Part shown: positions 32,846 through 44,269 of the stretch, piece after piece | Position numbering within the stretch: position 1 is the first letter of the stretch | How the letters are laid out: each line of letters opens with the position of its first letter | Source of the DNA: Dastarcus helophoroides | Lineage: Eukaryota > Arthropoda > Insecta > Coleoptera > Bothrideridae | NCBI GenBank assembly: GCA_028583605.1 | Contig: CM053331.1 | Span: forward strand, 31,660,411-31,724,410 | Length of the DNA: 64,000 nt | Reading direction: 5' to 3' | Notes under the pieces: model-generated | Told to the model about the DNA's origin: nothing | What the model saw: only the letters and a program-made list of their open reading frames with translations | The model's database searches: none | Translations under genes and position numbers: made by a program

Positions 32846-32883
32846 GCGTACTCTTAGACACTGCGTACTCTTAGGCACTCTTA
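32846..32883. promoter_or_regulatory. Tandem TAAGAGTACGC motifs abutting the donor of the third gene
   Basis: On the minus strand TAAGAGTACGC occurs at 32873-32863 and 32856-32846, and the donor itself reads GTAAGAGTGCC. ACTCTTA (plus strand) therefore recurs at 32850, 32867 and 32877. The same 11-mer lies upstream of both paralogues but in the opposite orientation relative to transcription. Confidence 0.45.
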
Positions 32884-32884
32884 C

Positions 32885-33905
32885 CCTAAAAATGGATTTT
32901 CTGAACAAATACCCCGTGTTGTCTGTCGAAGAGGTTCAGCTTGCATGCGCTTCTTCAGCAAAGAGTGCGGGTAGCCGCTCTCCTTATCGGGCATTTTGAT
33001 CGAGTAAGCAGAAGTGGGGGGACCGCTCGCCAATTTGCGGACAGGTTGATTTGGAAAATTCTCAAGCGGATCCAGTTCCCTTTCCATACCAAAGGCGTCG
33101 ATCTTTCTCAATTTCCTTTCACCGGGGAGATTTTGCGTGGATTTTTTAGATCTTCTGCTGGAGTGGTGAGCAGATGTCTTCGTGATAGACCTTGGGGTTA
33201 AGATGATATCATTTTGAGATCGGTAATCCGAAACCTTAGGGCTAGCAGGCTTTCGGTAATACAACCGCTCTGGGCTGTGAATTGACGGATCCTTTAAAAC
33301 AGACGAGGAAGGCAACGGGGTCGAAGAATACTTCCTGCGAACTTCTCTGCTGGACGGACCGTCAGTCAGCAGTTTTATTTTATTGAAGGCGCTGCTTTGG
33401 CCTTTGGTGACACTACTCACGGTCGGGAAAAACAAACCATCACTGGATCCAAAGGGTCTAATATTATTCGGCTGCAGATGTGTGTACTCGTCCCTTTTTT
33501 TGGACAAATCGGAAAATAAATCGTAAGTAGTATTTTCCGCCCTATGTGGCCTTGCCGCTTCCAATTGATACCTCACACCTTCGGTCTTCCTTCTGGCCGC
33601 TTTCGACGAAGATGTTTCAAATTTCGGTTCGTATTTTTGATCCAGTTTCGATTCAAACTTCGACTCGAACTTCGGCTCAAACTTGGATTCAAACTTCGGT
33701 TCGAATTTCGATTCGAATTTATCGTATTTCGTTTCGCATTTCGGTTCAAATTTCGATTCGAACTTCGGCTCAAATTTGAGAGGATCTTTCTTAATATCCT
33801 CGACTTCGCTTCCGATACTGCTGTTTACAGAGGCTTTTCTAGTTGGCACGTGATGGCACTCCAAGGATGGTTCGATTCGTCGAAACCTATTAAAGAGTTC
33901 TCTTC
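32885..33905 (-). CDS. Internal exon of an unrecognised protein with (KFES/KFEP)n repeats
   Basis: The exon is bounded by TTTATTTCAG|GA at 33905 and GG|GTAAGAGT at 32885, entering in phase 1 and leaving in phase 2. It reads RELFNRFRRIEPSLECHHVP at its start; the open frame counted from the internal TTG (33864) is not a real start. Residues follow as: an acidic linker with KKDPLKFEP; about twelve KFEP/KFES-like tetrapeptides (33785-33630, including KLDQKYEPKFE); AARRKTEGVRYQLEAARPHR; TYDLFSDLSKKRDEYTHL; then Ser/Pro/basic regions (RSITKTSAHHSSRRSKKS, RKLRKIDAFGMERELDPLEN) and LLKKRMQAEPLRQTTRG. If the donor is not used, TAA follows FLG at once. It has no membrane segment or signal and is highly basic outside the repeat, suggesting a disordered scaffold or cytoskeletal or chromatin partner; that is inference. 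Flanking exons were not found. Confidence 0.72.
33630..33785 (-). repeat. 12-bp coding repeat, KFES/KFEP array
   Basis: Near-identical 12-bp units (AAGTTYGARYCG type) encode alternating KFEP and KFES, with variants KCETKYD and KLDQKYEP. The antisense frame is open too, a by-product of the 12-bp period. Confidence 0.88.
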
Positions 33906-36900
33906 CTGAAATAAAAATAAAAACTAGAAAATGTCCTAGTTAAAGGCAATGTAAGCATATATTTAAAATTATTAATTTTATGAAAAAATATAACTGTAGG
34001 AAAGTTGCAAAAAATTCATTTCTTCCAAAAAAGCTTTTAACAAATTTTCTGTCAGATGTACCGATACGATAATATTGTGAAAATACCATTAACACCACTT
34101 TTTTCAAGATGACTTGGAAATGAGAATTTTAAACTAATAAAAAATAAAAAGAAACATTGTAAATTTTAAGAGTAACCTAAAATCTATGAAAAAATTATTA
34201 AAAAAGGATAACAATCGAAATATGGAAAGTAAAACTGAAATGTTGAAAAATAAATCATATTTTCAAAAAAATATCCCACATTATCTCGAAATTATAAATT
34301 AACCTGAAGAATTTAAATTAAAGCAAACTTCAAATTTGGAGAGGAATTAAGTTGTAAAAAATTATTATTGCAATATTTAGAATTTTAACTTTAAGTTGAA
34401 TTCAGAGAAAAAACTCGATAACTTGGAGTTCTCGATATTAATTTTAACCTTTGATTTTATGTTGAGATTTCGATTATCATCCAACATTTTAACTGCTTTC
34501 TTAAAAATTCCAGTTCAAATTTTGTTTTTTTTATTTTTAACTAAAATTTTGGATTTTAAGTGAAATTGGGAGAAACAAATCGAAGTTTTATGTTTAAAAT
34601 CAAAATTTCTGGAAGTTGTAGTTATACATTTTTAGTTTAATTTAATTACATTTGTTAAAAATGGTGTGCTAACTTTTGAATTCAGCACCCTTAATTTAAA
34701 AAAAAAATGAAAATTTCTTAAAGAGTTTCCTTTTAAGGTTAAATTTTAATTTTAATCTTTTTTTTAATGATCCTGGAATCTGCAAGTGAATATTTATGTC
34801 TTGACCGGGTTAATGACATAAATATTCCATTTTTTCAGTCCTAATCACTTCTAATTATCCCTTATTCTTAAAACCAAAAAATTAACAAGCGCTCATTTCT
34901 TTTGGATCTTTTAGCTCATCCTAATTCTTGCTTCATTAAAGATGTTGTTAGAATTTTTTTATGTTTTCAGTTTATTTATTTTTTTATTCTTAGGTTATAG
35001 ACTATGTATTATTAGAGCAAATACCTGTTTTAAAGTTCACTACTCTCGCAAAGGTCAACCCTATTTTGTACAGTTAAATATAATATATTTTTCCAAATCG
35101 GGTCGATTTTTTGACAAAAAGAAATTTAACATTTTTGTAAAATGACAAAAATTTCTTTGTAAATTTTAACTCTTTTTTATTCCAAATTTCTGGTAATTTC
35201 AACTTGTTTGTCAAAATTTTGATGTGTTATCAAAATATTTGACACTTTCTGATGCCTTCGAGGCAAGGTAGGGAGCCTGTCTTCCTTTGACTCGTCCAGA
35301 GAGTCCAGAGAAAATAAATATTCGGTTTGTCTCTTAAAATTTACTCTATCTGAATTTCGAAGGTTCACTAAAATAAAATGCTTTCTCTCAAAATTTAGAT
35401 CTTTTTTGCAAAATTTCCCCCACAACATCGTCTTTTTCTCTTTTTAAATTGACTTTCTTTGTAAAATTTCTTGGCCATTTCAAAGTTTTCTCGAATTTTT
35501 TTCAAATTCCGATATTTTTCTGAACATTTACTAAAAATTTCGTTGTCTTAGATTCTGATTTTTTTAGAAATTCTGAGTGGTTTCCTAAAATTTGACTTTT
35601 TCAGGAAATCTTGATTTTTATCTCAATATCGGATATTTAATATTTGAATAAGTTTTTTCTTTTTTTGGCAAATTGGTCTTTTTTTCAAAATTTCGAATTT
35701 TTCTAAAATCCTACTTTTTGGAATTTTTCCAAAATAGTTTATTTATTTCAAAATTTTGTCATTTTCTTGAATATTTGTCTTTTTTAATAAACTACAACTT
35801 TTAGTTCAAATGGTTTTATGGTTCTGAAAAAGCTCACTTTTCTGTTGTTGCGAACAATATTTTTGGGGATTTCGAGAAAAAGATTTCTTGTAAATTTAAC
35901 ATTTTTACTGAATTTTAAATTTTGAGAGCAAGGTTTTTGAATCTTACAAATGTTCTTTCTCTGAATTGGACATTTTTTGAAAATTGCGTCTTTTCACAAA
36001 ATTAGATCTTTGAAAATTTTGATTTTTTTTTTAAATTTTGCACATTTCTCGAGTTTTTGAGAAAAGCTAGGTTTTTATTTTAAATATAATTTATTGAAAA
36101 TTTCAACTTTTTAAATTTTTCTCTCAAAATTGGACCTTCTTTTGAAAATTTAAAATGTTTCCCAACAAGTTCAATAAGTCTTTGCAATTTGTAACGTAAT
36201 TTTCAGAAATCCTGAATTTTTTTCAGTCTTTGATTTTTTTGATTTTTTTAAAATTGAATTCTAGATAATTGCAACTTGTACAAAATTTATGTTATTTTCC
36301 AAATTTTTACTTCTAATTCAAAATTCAATTTTATCTGTTTCTTGACATTTCCATTTAAAATGGAATTTTTTCCAAAAATTTAGACTTTTTCATAAAATTC
36401 GTTTATTTTTTTTTTGAATTGGATCGACATTTTAATAGAAATCTAAACAATCTGAGAAGAATATTTTTAGGAAATCTTAAAAAAAGATTTCTTGAAAAAT
36501 TTCAAAAATATGACAAAATTGAAATAAAATAAAAATTCTGAAATCATTATTTTTAAAAGTTTCATTTTTCTAACCTGATTCCGACTTGTTCTAGTAAATA
36601 CAACTCTTTTTACAAGAATTTCTTTTTGGAAATTTCGTCTCTTTTACATTTCCACTTTTTCGAAATTTCCACATTTCTTAAAGTTCTCAAAAAGGTTTTG
36701 TCCTAAGATTGGGTTTTTTTTTCAAAATTTTCACTTTAATTTGAAAATGCGTTATCCTCAATTCTGTTGTTTTTAGGTAAAAATAAACATTACTAAGCCA
36801 GAAGGTTTTCTTTTTTACCCATGAGTTTTTTAGAATGATGTGGTGTTGCCCCGCCTACCCTTTAAAGAGATCTTGACTACGCTCATGTCCAAGGTTTTCA

Positions 36901-36954
36901 TGAATCGTGGAAATTTATGTTCTTTTTTTCATCAAATTGTTTGACAGAAAAATG
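33906..36954. other. No gene seen: AT-rich sequence, mostly T-polar simple repeats
   Basis: 33906-35140 is mixed AT-rich sequence with some A- and T-polar words. 35140-36760 is a T-polar tract of TTTTGAAAATTT- and TTGACTTTTT-like words, interrupted near 35235-35330 by a short GC-richer piece. 36780-36954 is unique sequence leading into a hAT-like end. Confidence 0.6.
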
Positions 36955-37001
36955 TTGGGCGGGTCGCATGTGGCCCGCGGGCCGCGTCTTACTCATCCCT
37001 G
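36955..37001. mobile_element. Single hAT-type end
   Basis: GTGGCCCGCGGGCCGCGT leads to ACTCATCCCTG. Read in reverse it begins CAGGGATGAGTAAGACGCGG, a usual hAT terminal form with the GCGGCCC subterminal palindrome. The partner end was not identified. Confidence 0.5.
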
Positions 37002-37014
37002 ATATAAAATATTA

Positions 37015-37232
37015 AAGTACAGAAATTGTCCCCTGAAACCAAGAAAGATTAAAAAACACAACAAAGGTTGCTATAAAGCGTTTCGACAGCCAAGCTATCA
37101 TCTTCAGATGGTAGCTCTGAAGATGATGGGTATCTCTTTGAAGATGAGAACTTGACTATCGAAATACCTTAGAGCAAACTTTGTTGTGATGTTTTTTAAT
37201 CTTTCTTGGTTTCAGGGGACGAGATTTGTATT
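37015..37232. repeat. FB1 foldback repeat, copy 6
   Basis: Left arm GAAATTGTCCCCTGAAACCA to GCCAAGCTATCATCTTCAG; right arm GAAGATGAGAACTTGACTAT to GGTTTCAGGGGACGAGATTT. A short duplicated piece of the loop lies between them. Confidence 0.88.
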
Positions 37233-37249
37233 ATTTAGCATTTGTATTA

Positions 37250-39640
37250 ATTACCTCCTTGAAAATTTTAATATATAAAAGTTTCAGCTTATTGTCAAAA
37301 TTTTGATTTATTCTCAAAATTTCAATCTATCAAAATTTTGGCCTTTCTATATTTTGAAAATTTTGTTCGATTTTTGTCTGTTTTCATGTTATTTTCAAAA
37401 ATTTTAATTTTTTCGTAATTTTGATTTTTCTCGAAATGTTAACTTCTTCATAACTATGAAAATTTTTGATTTATTTTTTTGAGGAAAACCCTTGCTAAAA
37501 TTCATTTTTACTTTTCTCAGAAAAGTTCAACTTTTCTGAAAATCTTGACTTTTTTCGAAAATTTTAACTTGGTGAAAATTATGATATTTTAAAATTTTGC
37601 AAATTTAATAATTTTGTCTTTTTGTAAAAATTGTAGCTTCAAAATTCCAGATTTTTCTCGAAATCCAGAATTTTTTCCGCGATTTATTTTTTAATTTCGA
37701 CATTTCAAAATTTCTCCTTTTATAAAAACTTCGTTATTTTTATTTTTCAGTTTTTTCCAAATTTTGTTTTTTTGTGAAATTAATTTCAAAAAGAGGTGGA
37801 CATTTCAAAATTTCTACTTCCCTAAAATTTTCGTTTTTATCAAAATTTCTTAGTGCTCACTTTTTTGAAAATAGCTATTTTCAGAATTTTCACTGGTTCT
37901 TACAATTGACTTTAAGAATTCATGCTTTATTACAAATTTGTAAAAAATCGATATTTTTGAAATTTCTCTATTTGACTTTTTTTGTGAAAATTTCTCTCTC
38001 GTACTACAACTTTTTTTTAAAATATGATTTTTTTCAAATCTTTTATTTTTATTCTACATGTTAATGTAAAAATTTTGGTCTCCAACTTTGAACTTTTTCT
38101 CAAAATATTGACTTTCTGAAAATATTTCGATATTTTAAACTTTTCACTTTTTTCAAATCTCATTTTTTTATCAAAATTTTACTTTTTCTTCAAGTTTTGA
38201 GCTTTTCGATACCGGACTCCTAGTCAAAATTTGAACTGGGCTAGATTTTAACTTTTTGAAATTTTCTAATCCAAAATTTTTATTTGTTCTTATGGAAATT
38301 TCGAGTTAGTCTAAAATTATTCTTTTTTTTAAAAAATTCGGATCTTTTTATGTAAATACTTTCAACTATTTTTAAAATTTTCGCTTTTTTCACAATTCCT
38401 AATTTTTTTTGAAATGTTGATGTTTTATCGAAATCTGCCTTATTTTTAAAAAACAAAAAGTTGTTTTTCTCCGAATTTTGGATTTTTATCATTTTCTTTT
38501 TATTGTAAAAACTTGGATATTTCAAAACTTTCACTCTTTCAAGAAATTTCCATTTTATTTTATAAAAACTTGTTTTTTTCCAATTTTCTATTTTTATTTA
38601 TTTTTAGTAACTTTTTAACGGTTTTTTTAAAAAAAATTTTGACTTTTTGAGACATTTTAAATAGTTCTTTGTTTTCTTTTGAAATTCTGGCTTTTTCTGA
38701 AAATTGGTTTTACTTTTTCGTCAACAATTTAACTTTTGTGGAGATTTCGATAAATTTTTTTTGAAAATTTTGACTTTTTTAAAATTTACAAATTTTTAGG
38801 TTTTCTGCTTATGAATTTTCTTGTTTTTGTAAAAATTTCCATTTCTTATTTCAATTTTAGCCCGAAATTTCATCTTTTCTCAAAATTTTGAAAAGACTTC
38901 AATTCTTCTAAATTTTGACCTTTTTTAAAATATTTCCTTCATTTTAGGAAAATTATTCTTTCGACTTTTCTTTGATATTTTACTTTTTTGTAACTTCTTA
39001 AAAATTTTGAATGTAAATTTCAACCTTTTTCAATTTTTTTAATTATTCCGACATTTTATCGAAATGTTGACTTTTTTGGTATTAATTTTTTTCTAAAAGA
39101 TTCAGCCGTTGTTAAATATCTCGACAATTTTTTGAAATCTATGACTTTTTAAAATTTCAATATTTCGGCATCTCCCCTCTTTATAAATTGTGCCATTTTT
39201 GTAGAAATTAAGGGTTGAAATTATGAAGTTTTCTCTAAATTTTCACCTTTTTATCAAAGTCCAATTTTTAAAATACTTCCACATTTCAAAATTTCCACTT
39301 TCCTGAAATACTGGTTTTTATCGAAATGTTAGCTTTTATAAACAAGTTTAACATAAAAAATGGGTAATTGAAAATTTTCATTTTTCTTTACATTTCTATT
39401 TTTATCAAAAGTGGTTTGCTTAAAATTTTGAGTTTTATTTAAATTTGAAAACTTCTTTTTAAAATTTTTAAGTTTGTTTTAAAAATTCTGATTAATTCTT
39501 AAAATTTTGACTTAATGTAGCTTTGGATTAAAAAAAAATTCTGCCAATTTCTCTAAATCGGTTTTTTGAAAATTATTGACTTTTTTGGAAATGTTAATCC
39601 CTTTTTCGAAAATTTAGACTCTTTTAAATATTCGACTGTT
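37250..39640. repeat. T-polar degenerate simple-sequence tract (2.4 kb)
   Basis: Dense TTTTCAAAATTTTGAC/TTTTT words on the plus strand. No coding character on either strand, although several open frames of 60-100 codons arise by chance. Confidence 0.8.
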
Positions 39641-39643
39641 TTC

Positions 39644-39755
39644 GAAGAGTATCCCTCTAAAGATAATAGCTTGGCTTTGTTGTTGTGTTTTCTAATATTT
39701 CTTGGTTTCAGGGGACATTTTTGTGTTTCAATTTTTAAAGGTAATAAAGGACCAA
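39644..39755 (+). repeat. FB1 foldback repeat, copy 7 (right arm only)
   Basis: AAGATAATAGCTTGGC, a deletion of the CGAAACGCGTTAGAGC part, then TTGTTGTTGTGTTTTCTAAT and CTTGGTTTCAGGGGACATTT. Confidence 0.82.
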
Positions 39756-39899
39756 AAATATAAAAGATAAACGAGATAAAATTGTAGAAGAAATAACAAT
39801 TATAAAAGAAGAAAACCAAAACATAAATCAAATAACGAATTAAAAAGAAAAATAAAGGATAGCCAAATTAAGTTAGACATCATTAAAAAAGGGAAAACA

Positions 39900-41670
39900 C
39901 GATCGACATTTTCCAAAATTGTTTTTTTAATTTCTTTTTTTTTTTCAAATTTTAACTTTTTTTGGAAAGTTTGACTTTCTTAAATATTGCGACAATTCGT
40001 AGAAAATCACCTATTGTTTAAAATGTTGAAAATTTTTTCGATTTTTTGTTTTAAAAAATTCACATTTTTTAAATTGCGTGTTTTTTTTTTAAAAAGGTGA
40101 CAATTCTCCACAGAGTCAAAATTTTCAAACAGGTCAAAATTTTGAAAAATGTCGAAAGCTTTCATGGAAAGTTAAGGATTACAAAAAAACTATGGTAATA
40201 TTTAAAAAAATGGCCAAATTTTCAAATAACAAGTTTAAATGTTAAAAAATAGTCTAAAATTTAAAATATATTTGAATTTAAGTAGAAATGTCGGAAGTTA
40301 AAAAAAATAAAGAATTTTCAGTGAAAACTCAAGAGACCCAAATTTTTGGAAAGACTAAATTCCAGAAAAAAATTCAGAATTATAAAAAATTTGGAGATTT
40401 TTGTTCACCTAAACTTTGAGAAAAAAGTTAAAAAGCCACAAATCTTAGAAAGAAAATCTATTTAAAAAAATGTCCAGGTTTTTAAAAAAAGTATTATTTT
40501 CAAAAAGGCCAAAATGTTGAAAAACATCGACATTTTTAAAAAACTTTGAAATTTTGGAAATAAATCAAAAACTTTAAAATGCAACAAAAATTTTGCAAAA
40601 TAATTCAAAATTTCAATAAGAGTCAATTAGAAAAAATCGTTATTTTCAGATAAAGGCGAAATTTAAAAAAAAAGTGGAAATTTTGAAAACCAAAACCAAA
40701 ACGAAATTTTAAAAAATATCAAAATGTTTTTAAAAAACTAGGATTTAAAAATCATTCTTTTGAAGAATTGTATCAGCATTTTAAAAAGATACTGTTAAAA
40801 GTCGATCATTCCAAAAAATTCAAGAATTTTGATAAAATGAAGAAATTTTCAAACAAAACGTTTAAAAAAGGTAAAATATTACAAAATAAAGTAAAAATAT
40901 AAAAAAAATGTCAAAATTTTTAAAAAGTCAAGGTTTTCAAAAGGTGTCAAAATTTTCGAAATTAATATCTACATTTTTGAATACTAAAATTAAAAAAAAA
41001 ACATCTATTTTTAAAGAGCGAGATTTGAAAAAGTCGAAATTTAGAAAGTCGAAAGTCTTAAAACCTCAAGTTTTGACAAAGTCAAAATCTTGAAAAAATA
41101 CAATTTTTCAGAAAAATAGACATTTTTAAAAATCTTCCATGACAAGCTTTTCAAAGAATATAGAATTTTTGAAAGGGAAAAAAAGAAATATTTAATAAAG
41201 CAAAATTTTGAAAAGAGTTGATTTTAGGTGGTTAAAAATTGTATGAAAAAAAATTTTCAAGTGAAAGTTTTGATAAAATCGAAATTTCGATAAAAAATTC
41301 AAAATTTGCAAATAAAATCAGAATTTTAAAAAAAGTTATTGTAAAAATCAACATTTTGATTTTTGCACACAAATTGAAATGTCAGAAAGGTTAAATTAAA
41401 AAATTTTGAATGTTTAAAAAGTCAAACTTTTCAAAAAGGTGAACTGTTGGATACATTGAATATCAGTAAAGAAAATCAAAATTTTCAGTAAGGTGAAGAG
41501 GCCAAATTTAAAAAAAAGTTGAAATTTTCGAAAAAGTCGAAAGTTTGAAAAGAGGCGAAATTTTAAAGTTGGAAATTTTAAAAGTCGCAACTTTGAAAAA
41601 TACTAAATTTAAAAGAGCAGACATTTCTAGAAAGCCGATATTTAAAAAAATCGATTTATTGACATTTTTA
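39900..41670. repeat. Simple-sequence tract with polarity flip near 40090
   Basis: Up to about 40,090 the words are TTTCAAATTTTAACTTTTT-like. From there to 41,670 they are AAAATTTTGAAAAA/GTCGAAATT-like, that is, the complement. There is no element at the junction apart from a T-run. Confidence 0.75.
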
Positions 41671-41886
41671 ACCTTTACTTCGTGGAATTCTTCAATATTC
41701 ATTATTATTATGAGGTAATTAATTTTTATCAAAGCCATCTATGATCTTTAGTCTGGTATCTTAGTGTCGAAAGAGCCATATGCAATAATCTGACCAATAT
41801 CTCCTTAACCGTTAAAAATTTCGAAATATTTGTTAAAACAAAAAATGTTTATTTTTTAATTCTGTATATAATAGAAAAGAAATATA

Positions 41887-42263
41887 CAGGGTGTTATATT
41901 CGAAAAAACGAAGAAAAATTGCTTTATATTTTAGCCAATTTGGCATAGAATTTTGGCCCCCCTGTACAAGTTAGACTTAAGATATTTATAGCTAAGTAAC
42001 AAGAGACTTAACTTACTATGGTAAACATTTAGCGTAGTTTTAATTTTAGGGAGTTTTTATATTTTTAATGAATTTTTAAAGGAAATATTGCAAAATATTT
42101 TTTGTTCTTTTTATTTATTAATCTGGGACTATCTAACCAAATTTAACCATATTTTAGGTATGTGTAAAGTTGTCAGAAAAAAAACCAAAAATGTTGAAAA
42201 ATATAGGGGGTTCTATTTTAAGAAAATTACCCTTAGCTGCTCACACTTTTTGGAGACACCCTG
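41887..42263. mobile_element. 377-bp TA-flanked MITE, Tc1/mariner type
   Basis: CAGGGTGT at the left and ACACCCTG at the right are perfect inverted ends flanked by TA (41885-41886 and 42264-42265). The interior is AT-rich and non-coding. CAGGGTGT ends with TA duplication are typical of non-autonomous Tc1/mariner-group elements. Confidence 0.75.
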
Positions 42264-42815
42264 TACATGTAACCATATTTTCCTGAAATACATCCCTATG
42301 CACAGTTAAGGTCTGCATATGAAGGGAATTTCTACATTTTTTATTATAGAATATATGATGCCCTTCGCACTGTTGCAAGACTCTGTATATAAACACAAAA
42401 GGGCTTAAAGCAAATTTCACTTCAAAAAACAGAAAATAACGTAAAACTTATTCCAGCAAAATAAACGTGGGTGTGGGTGACCATGGAAAAGTGAGCATTT
42501 TGTTTACACCGCAGGAGCCACACTCTTTAATATTCGGAACTCAAAAAAGGAGAAGTTGATCAAAAATGAGAAAATAAAACTGTGATATACATTTTCTGTG
42601 TTGACTGGTCGATCATGACTTACTTTTTTTGTGATTATTTTTTTTGTAATTATTTTTTTTTGTAATTAAAATTGATTTCTGAATATTAAAAATGGAATTC
42701 CAAGTCTTCTGGGCTACTCTAAATTATCAGAAGATAAAGAAAACCATTTTGGCACCCCAATTTCATCTTGCAATTGACAGTTTACAATCTCTTTTGTACT
42801 AAATTAGTTTGATAT

Positions 42816-43178
42816 TGTAACAAAATGTGGTTATAAAATTTGTATTCGTGATTGTGTAGCGTAAGGAACTCTCTGAAAACATTTGATAATGGAAAGCGGC
42901 CGCGAGAATGAATCATACAGCAGATAAGCGCTCCAGACGTTTTCGCAAGCGATAATCTTATCTGTACGGAGATCCGTTCTAAAAAACTGGAACGGTATAA
43001 ATACGCGATCGTCTTTTCCTCAGTTAATTAGTCAGTCAGTTAGTGAGTCAGTTGGTCGGATAGTCAGATAGATAGTCTGCTAGTTAAGTGAATCATAATT
43101 GTAGTGTTCCGAAATAAGTTTAAAATAAAGTGTTTAAAGTTCACGAAGTTTTAATTTTCAAACCGATAACACGCAACA
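42816..43178 (+). mobile_element. Gypsy-type solo LTR with ATAT target duplication
   Basis: The LTR starts TGTAAC and ends GCAACA, with ATAT directly before (42812-42815) and after (43179-43182). ATAT is the preferred site of several insect gypsy-group elements. Inside are TATAAATA (42996-43003), an initiator TCAGTT (43020-43025) with its A 26 bp downstream of the TATA start, and AATAAA (43124-43129), so U3, R and U5 are all present. No internal retroelement sequence or second LTR is in the window, which indicates LTR-LTR recombination. GC content is higher than the surroundings. Confidence 0.8.
43020..43025 (+). promoter_or_regulatory. LTR core promoter initiator (TATA box at 42996-43003)
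   Basis: TCAGTT matches the arthropod initiator consensus TCAKTY and is correctly spaced from TATAAATA. It may still direct transcription rightwards. Confidence 0.6.
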
Positions 43179-43582
43179 ATATTTTTTTGTGAACAAAATT
43201 TATAACATATTTTATTTATTTTTATTTTATCAAAATTTGACATATTTTGCAGTTAATAAATAATTTGAAACGAAAATAAATATGATTTAATTCATTATTA
43301 ATGATAACATTTAAACTGTGCACATCAAGGGTAACGTAAACTGATTAAAATTGTATTATCTCAACATACAAACAATTCACAAAAAAATTAATCAATAAAT
43401 TGTTGTTGCTAAGTTCCCCATGTTTAACGCCATATTCCGAATACCTATTTTATACCTTGCGGCACAATTTCGTGCAAAATGAGATTTTTTTTTAAATTTT
43501 ATTCATAGATGATATAAAAAGCGAGATTCTATTCACAAACGATAGAAACAAAACGCTAACCTATTACAATATAAGGTCTTAC

Positions 43583-44007
43583 CTCGACTTGCAATTTTTG
43601 TTGCAGTTTTAGCGATTGCGGCTGCTGAAGAATTGGCCAAAGTGGCTGAGAAAGTTGAAGATATCGCATCGTAGGAACAGGAGCGCTGATACAGCGCCGG
43701 ATGGGCTATACTTGTGGTATTTCCTCTGCCGAAAACAATTGGGGATGCTGATCTGTGTCTTGCTCTTCGAGTACAATCACTGGGAGATGATATCTGTCAA
43801 AATAAAAATAATTTTAAACAGTCGTCACACTCATTGAATATAAGGCGAAACTACAAGTCCGATCTACTATTTGTTGCCAAAGGTGCCAGTTACGGTGCAA
43901 AAATTTGCGAAAATCGACAAAAAGTCAAAAAATTTCTGTCATTCGACTTATTACAAAAATTTGTTCTCAAATTCGCGCAACCGATTTGCCAAAACGTGGA
44001 ATTGTGA
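43583..44007 (+). other. Possible coding sequence, unrecognised
   Basis: After AATTTTTGTTGCAG (a good acceptor ending at 43606) one frame reads VLAIAAAEELAKVAEKVE to DIAS and TAG (43673-43675). Without splicing the same frame is preceded by RLAIFVA, giving a hydrophobic stretch then an amphipathic helix, like a small secreted peptide but with no ATG. A second frame (43714-44007, TGA) reads PLPKTIGDADLCLALRVQSL, then NYKSDLLFVAKGASYGAKIC, then FVLKFAQPICQNVEL. Base composition is less AT-rich than the flanks. Neither is recognised; they may be exons of one gene with shifted frames or a decayed gene. It lies about 400 bp downstream of the solo LTR. Confidence 0.3.
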
Positions 44008-44206
44008 TTACCTTAAATTACGCTTACCTTGCATCTAGACAAAGTTGAGTATTTTGGAAGGAAACGAAAAGCCATTACAGAAATTTTGATTCAATGCCGA
44101 ATTTAAAGTTTTCTGAAAGGTGTCATAATTTTGAAGTAAGCATATGCGATTTATCGCATAAATGCAGTTCAACTGAAAATATCAGCAACGTATGCGATCA
44201 TTTTTA

Positions 44207-44262
44207 AAACTGAAATACAAATCTTGTTACCTGAAACCAAGAAGAAATTAAAACACAATATT
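44207..44262 (-). repeat. FB1 foldback repeat, copy 8 (remnant)
   Basis: GAAATACAAATCTTGTTACC, then TGAAACCAAGAAG and AAAACACAAT: only about 55 bp of one arm remain. Confidence 0.7.
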
Positions 44263-44269
44263 TAAAAAT

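Noticed and set aside
33862..33864. Start codon of the third gene at 33864
   Set aside because: It is TTG; the frame continues upstream to a splice acceptor at 33905.
33544..33909. Plus-strand frames rich in Phe/Arg opposite the third gene
   Set aside because: Produced by the 12-bp coding repeat, which leaves several frames open.
43583..43680. Minus-strand exon ending in GAG|GTAAGACC
   Set aside because: The donor is good but the frames upstream are low in information and no acceptor or partner exon was found; the plus-strand reading is equally plausible.
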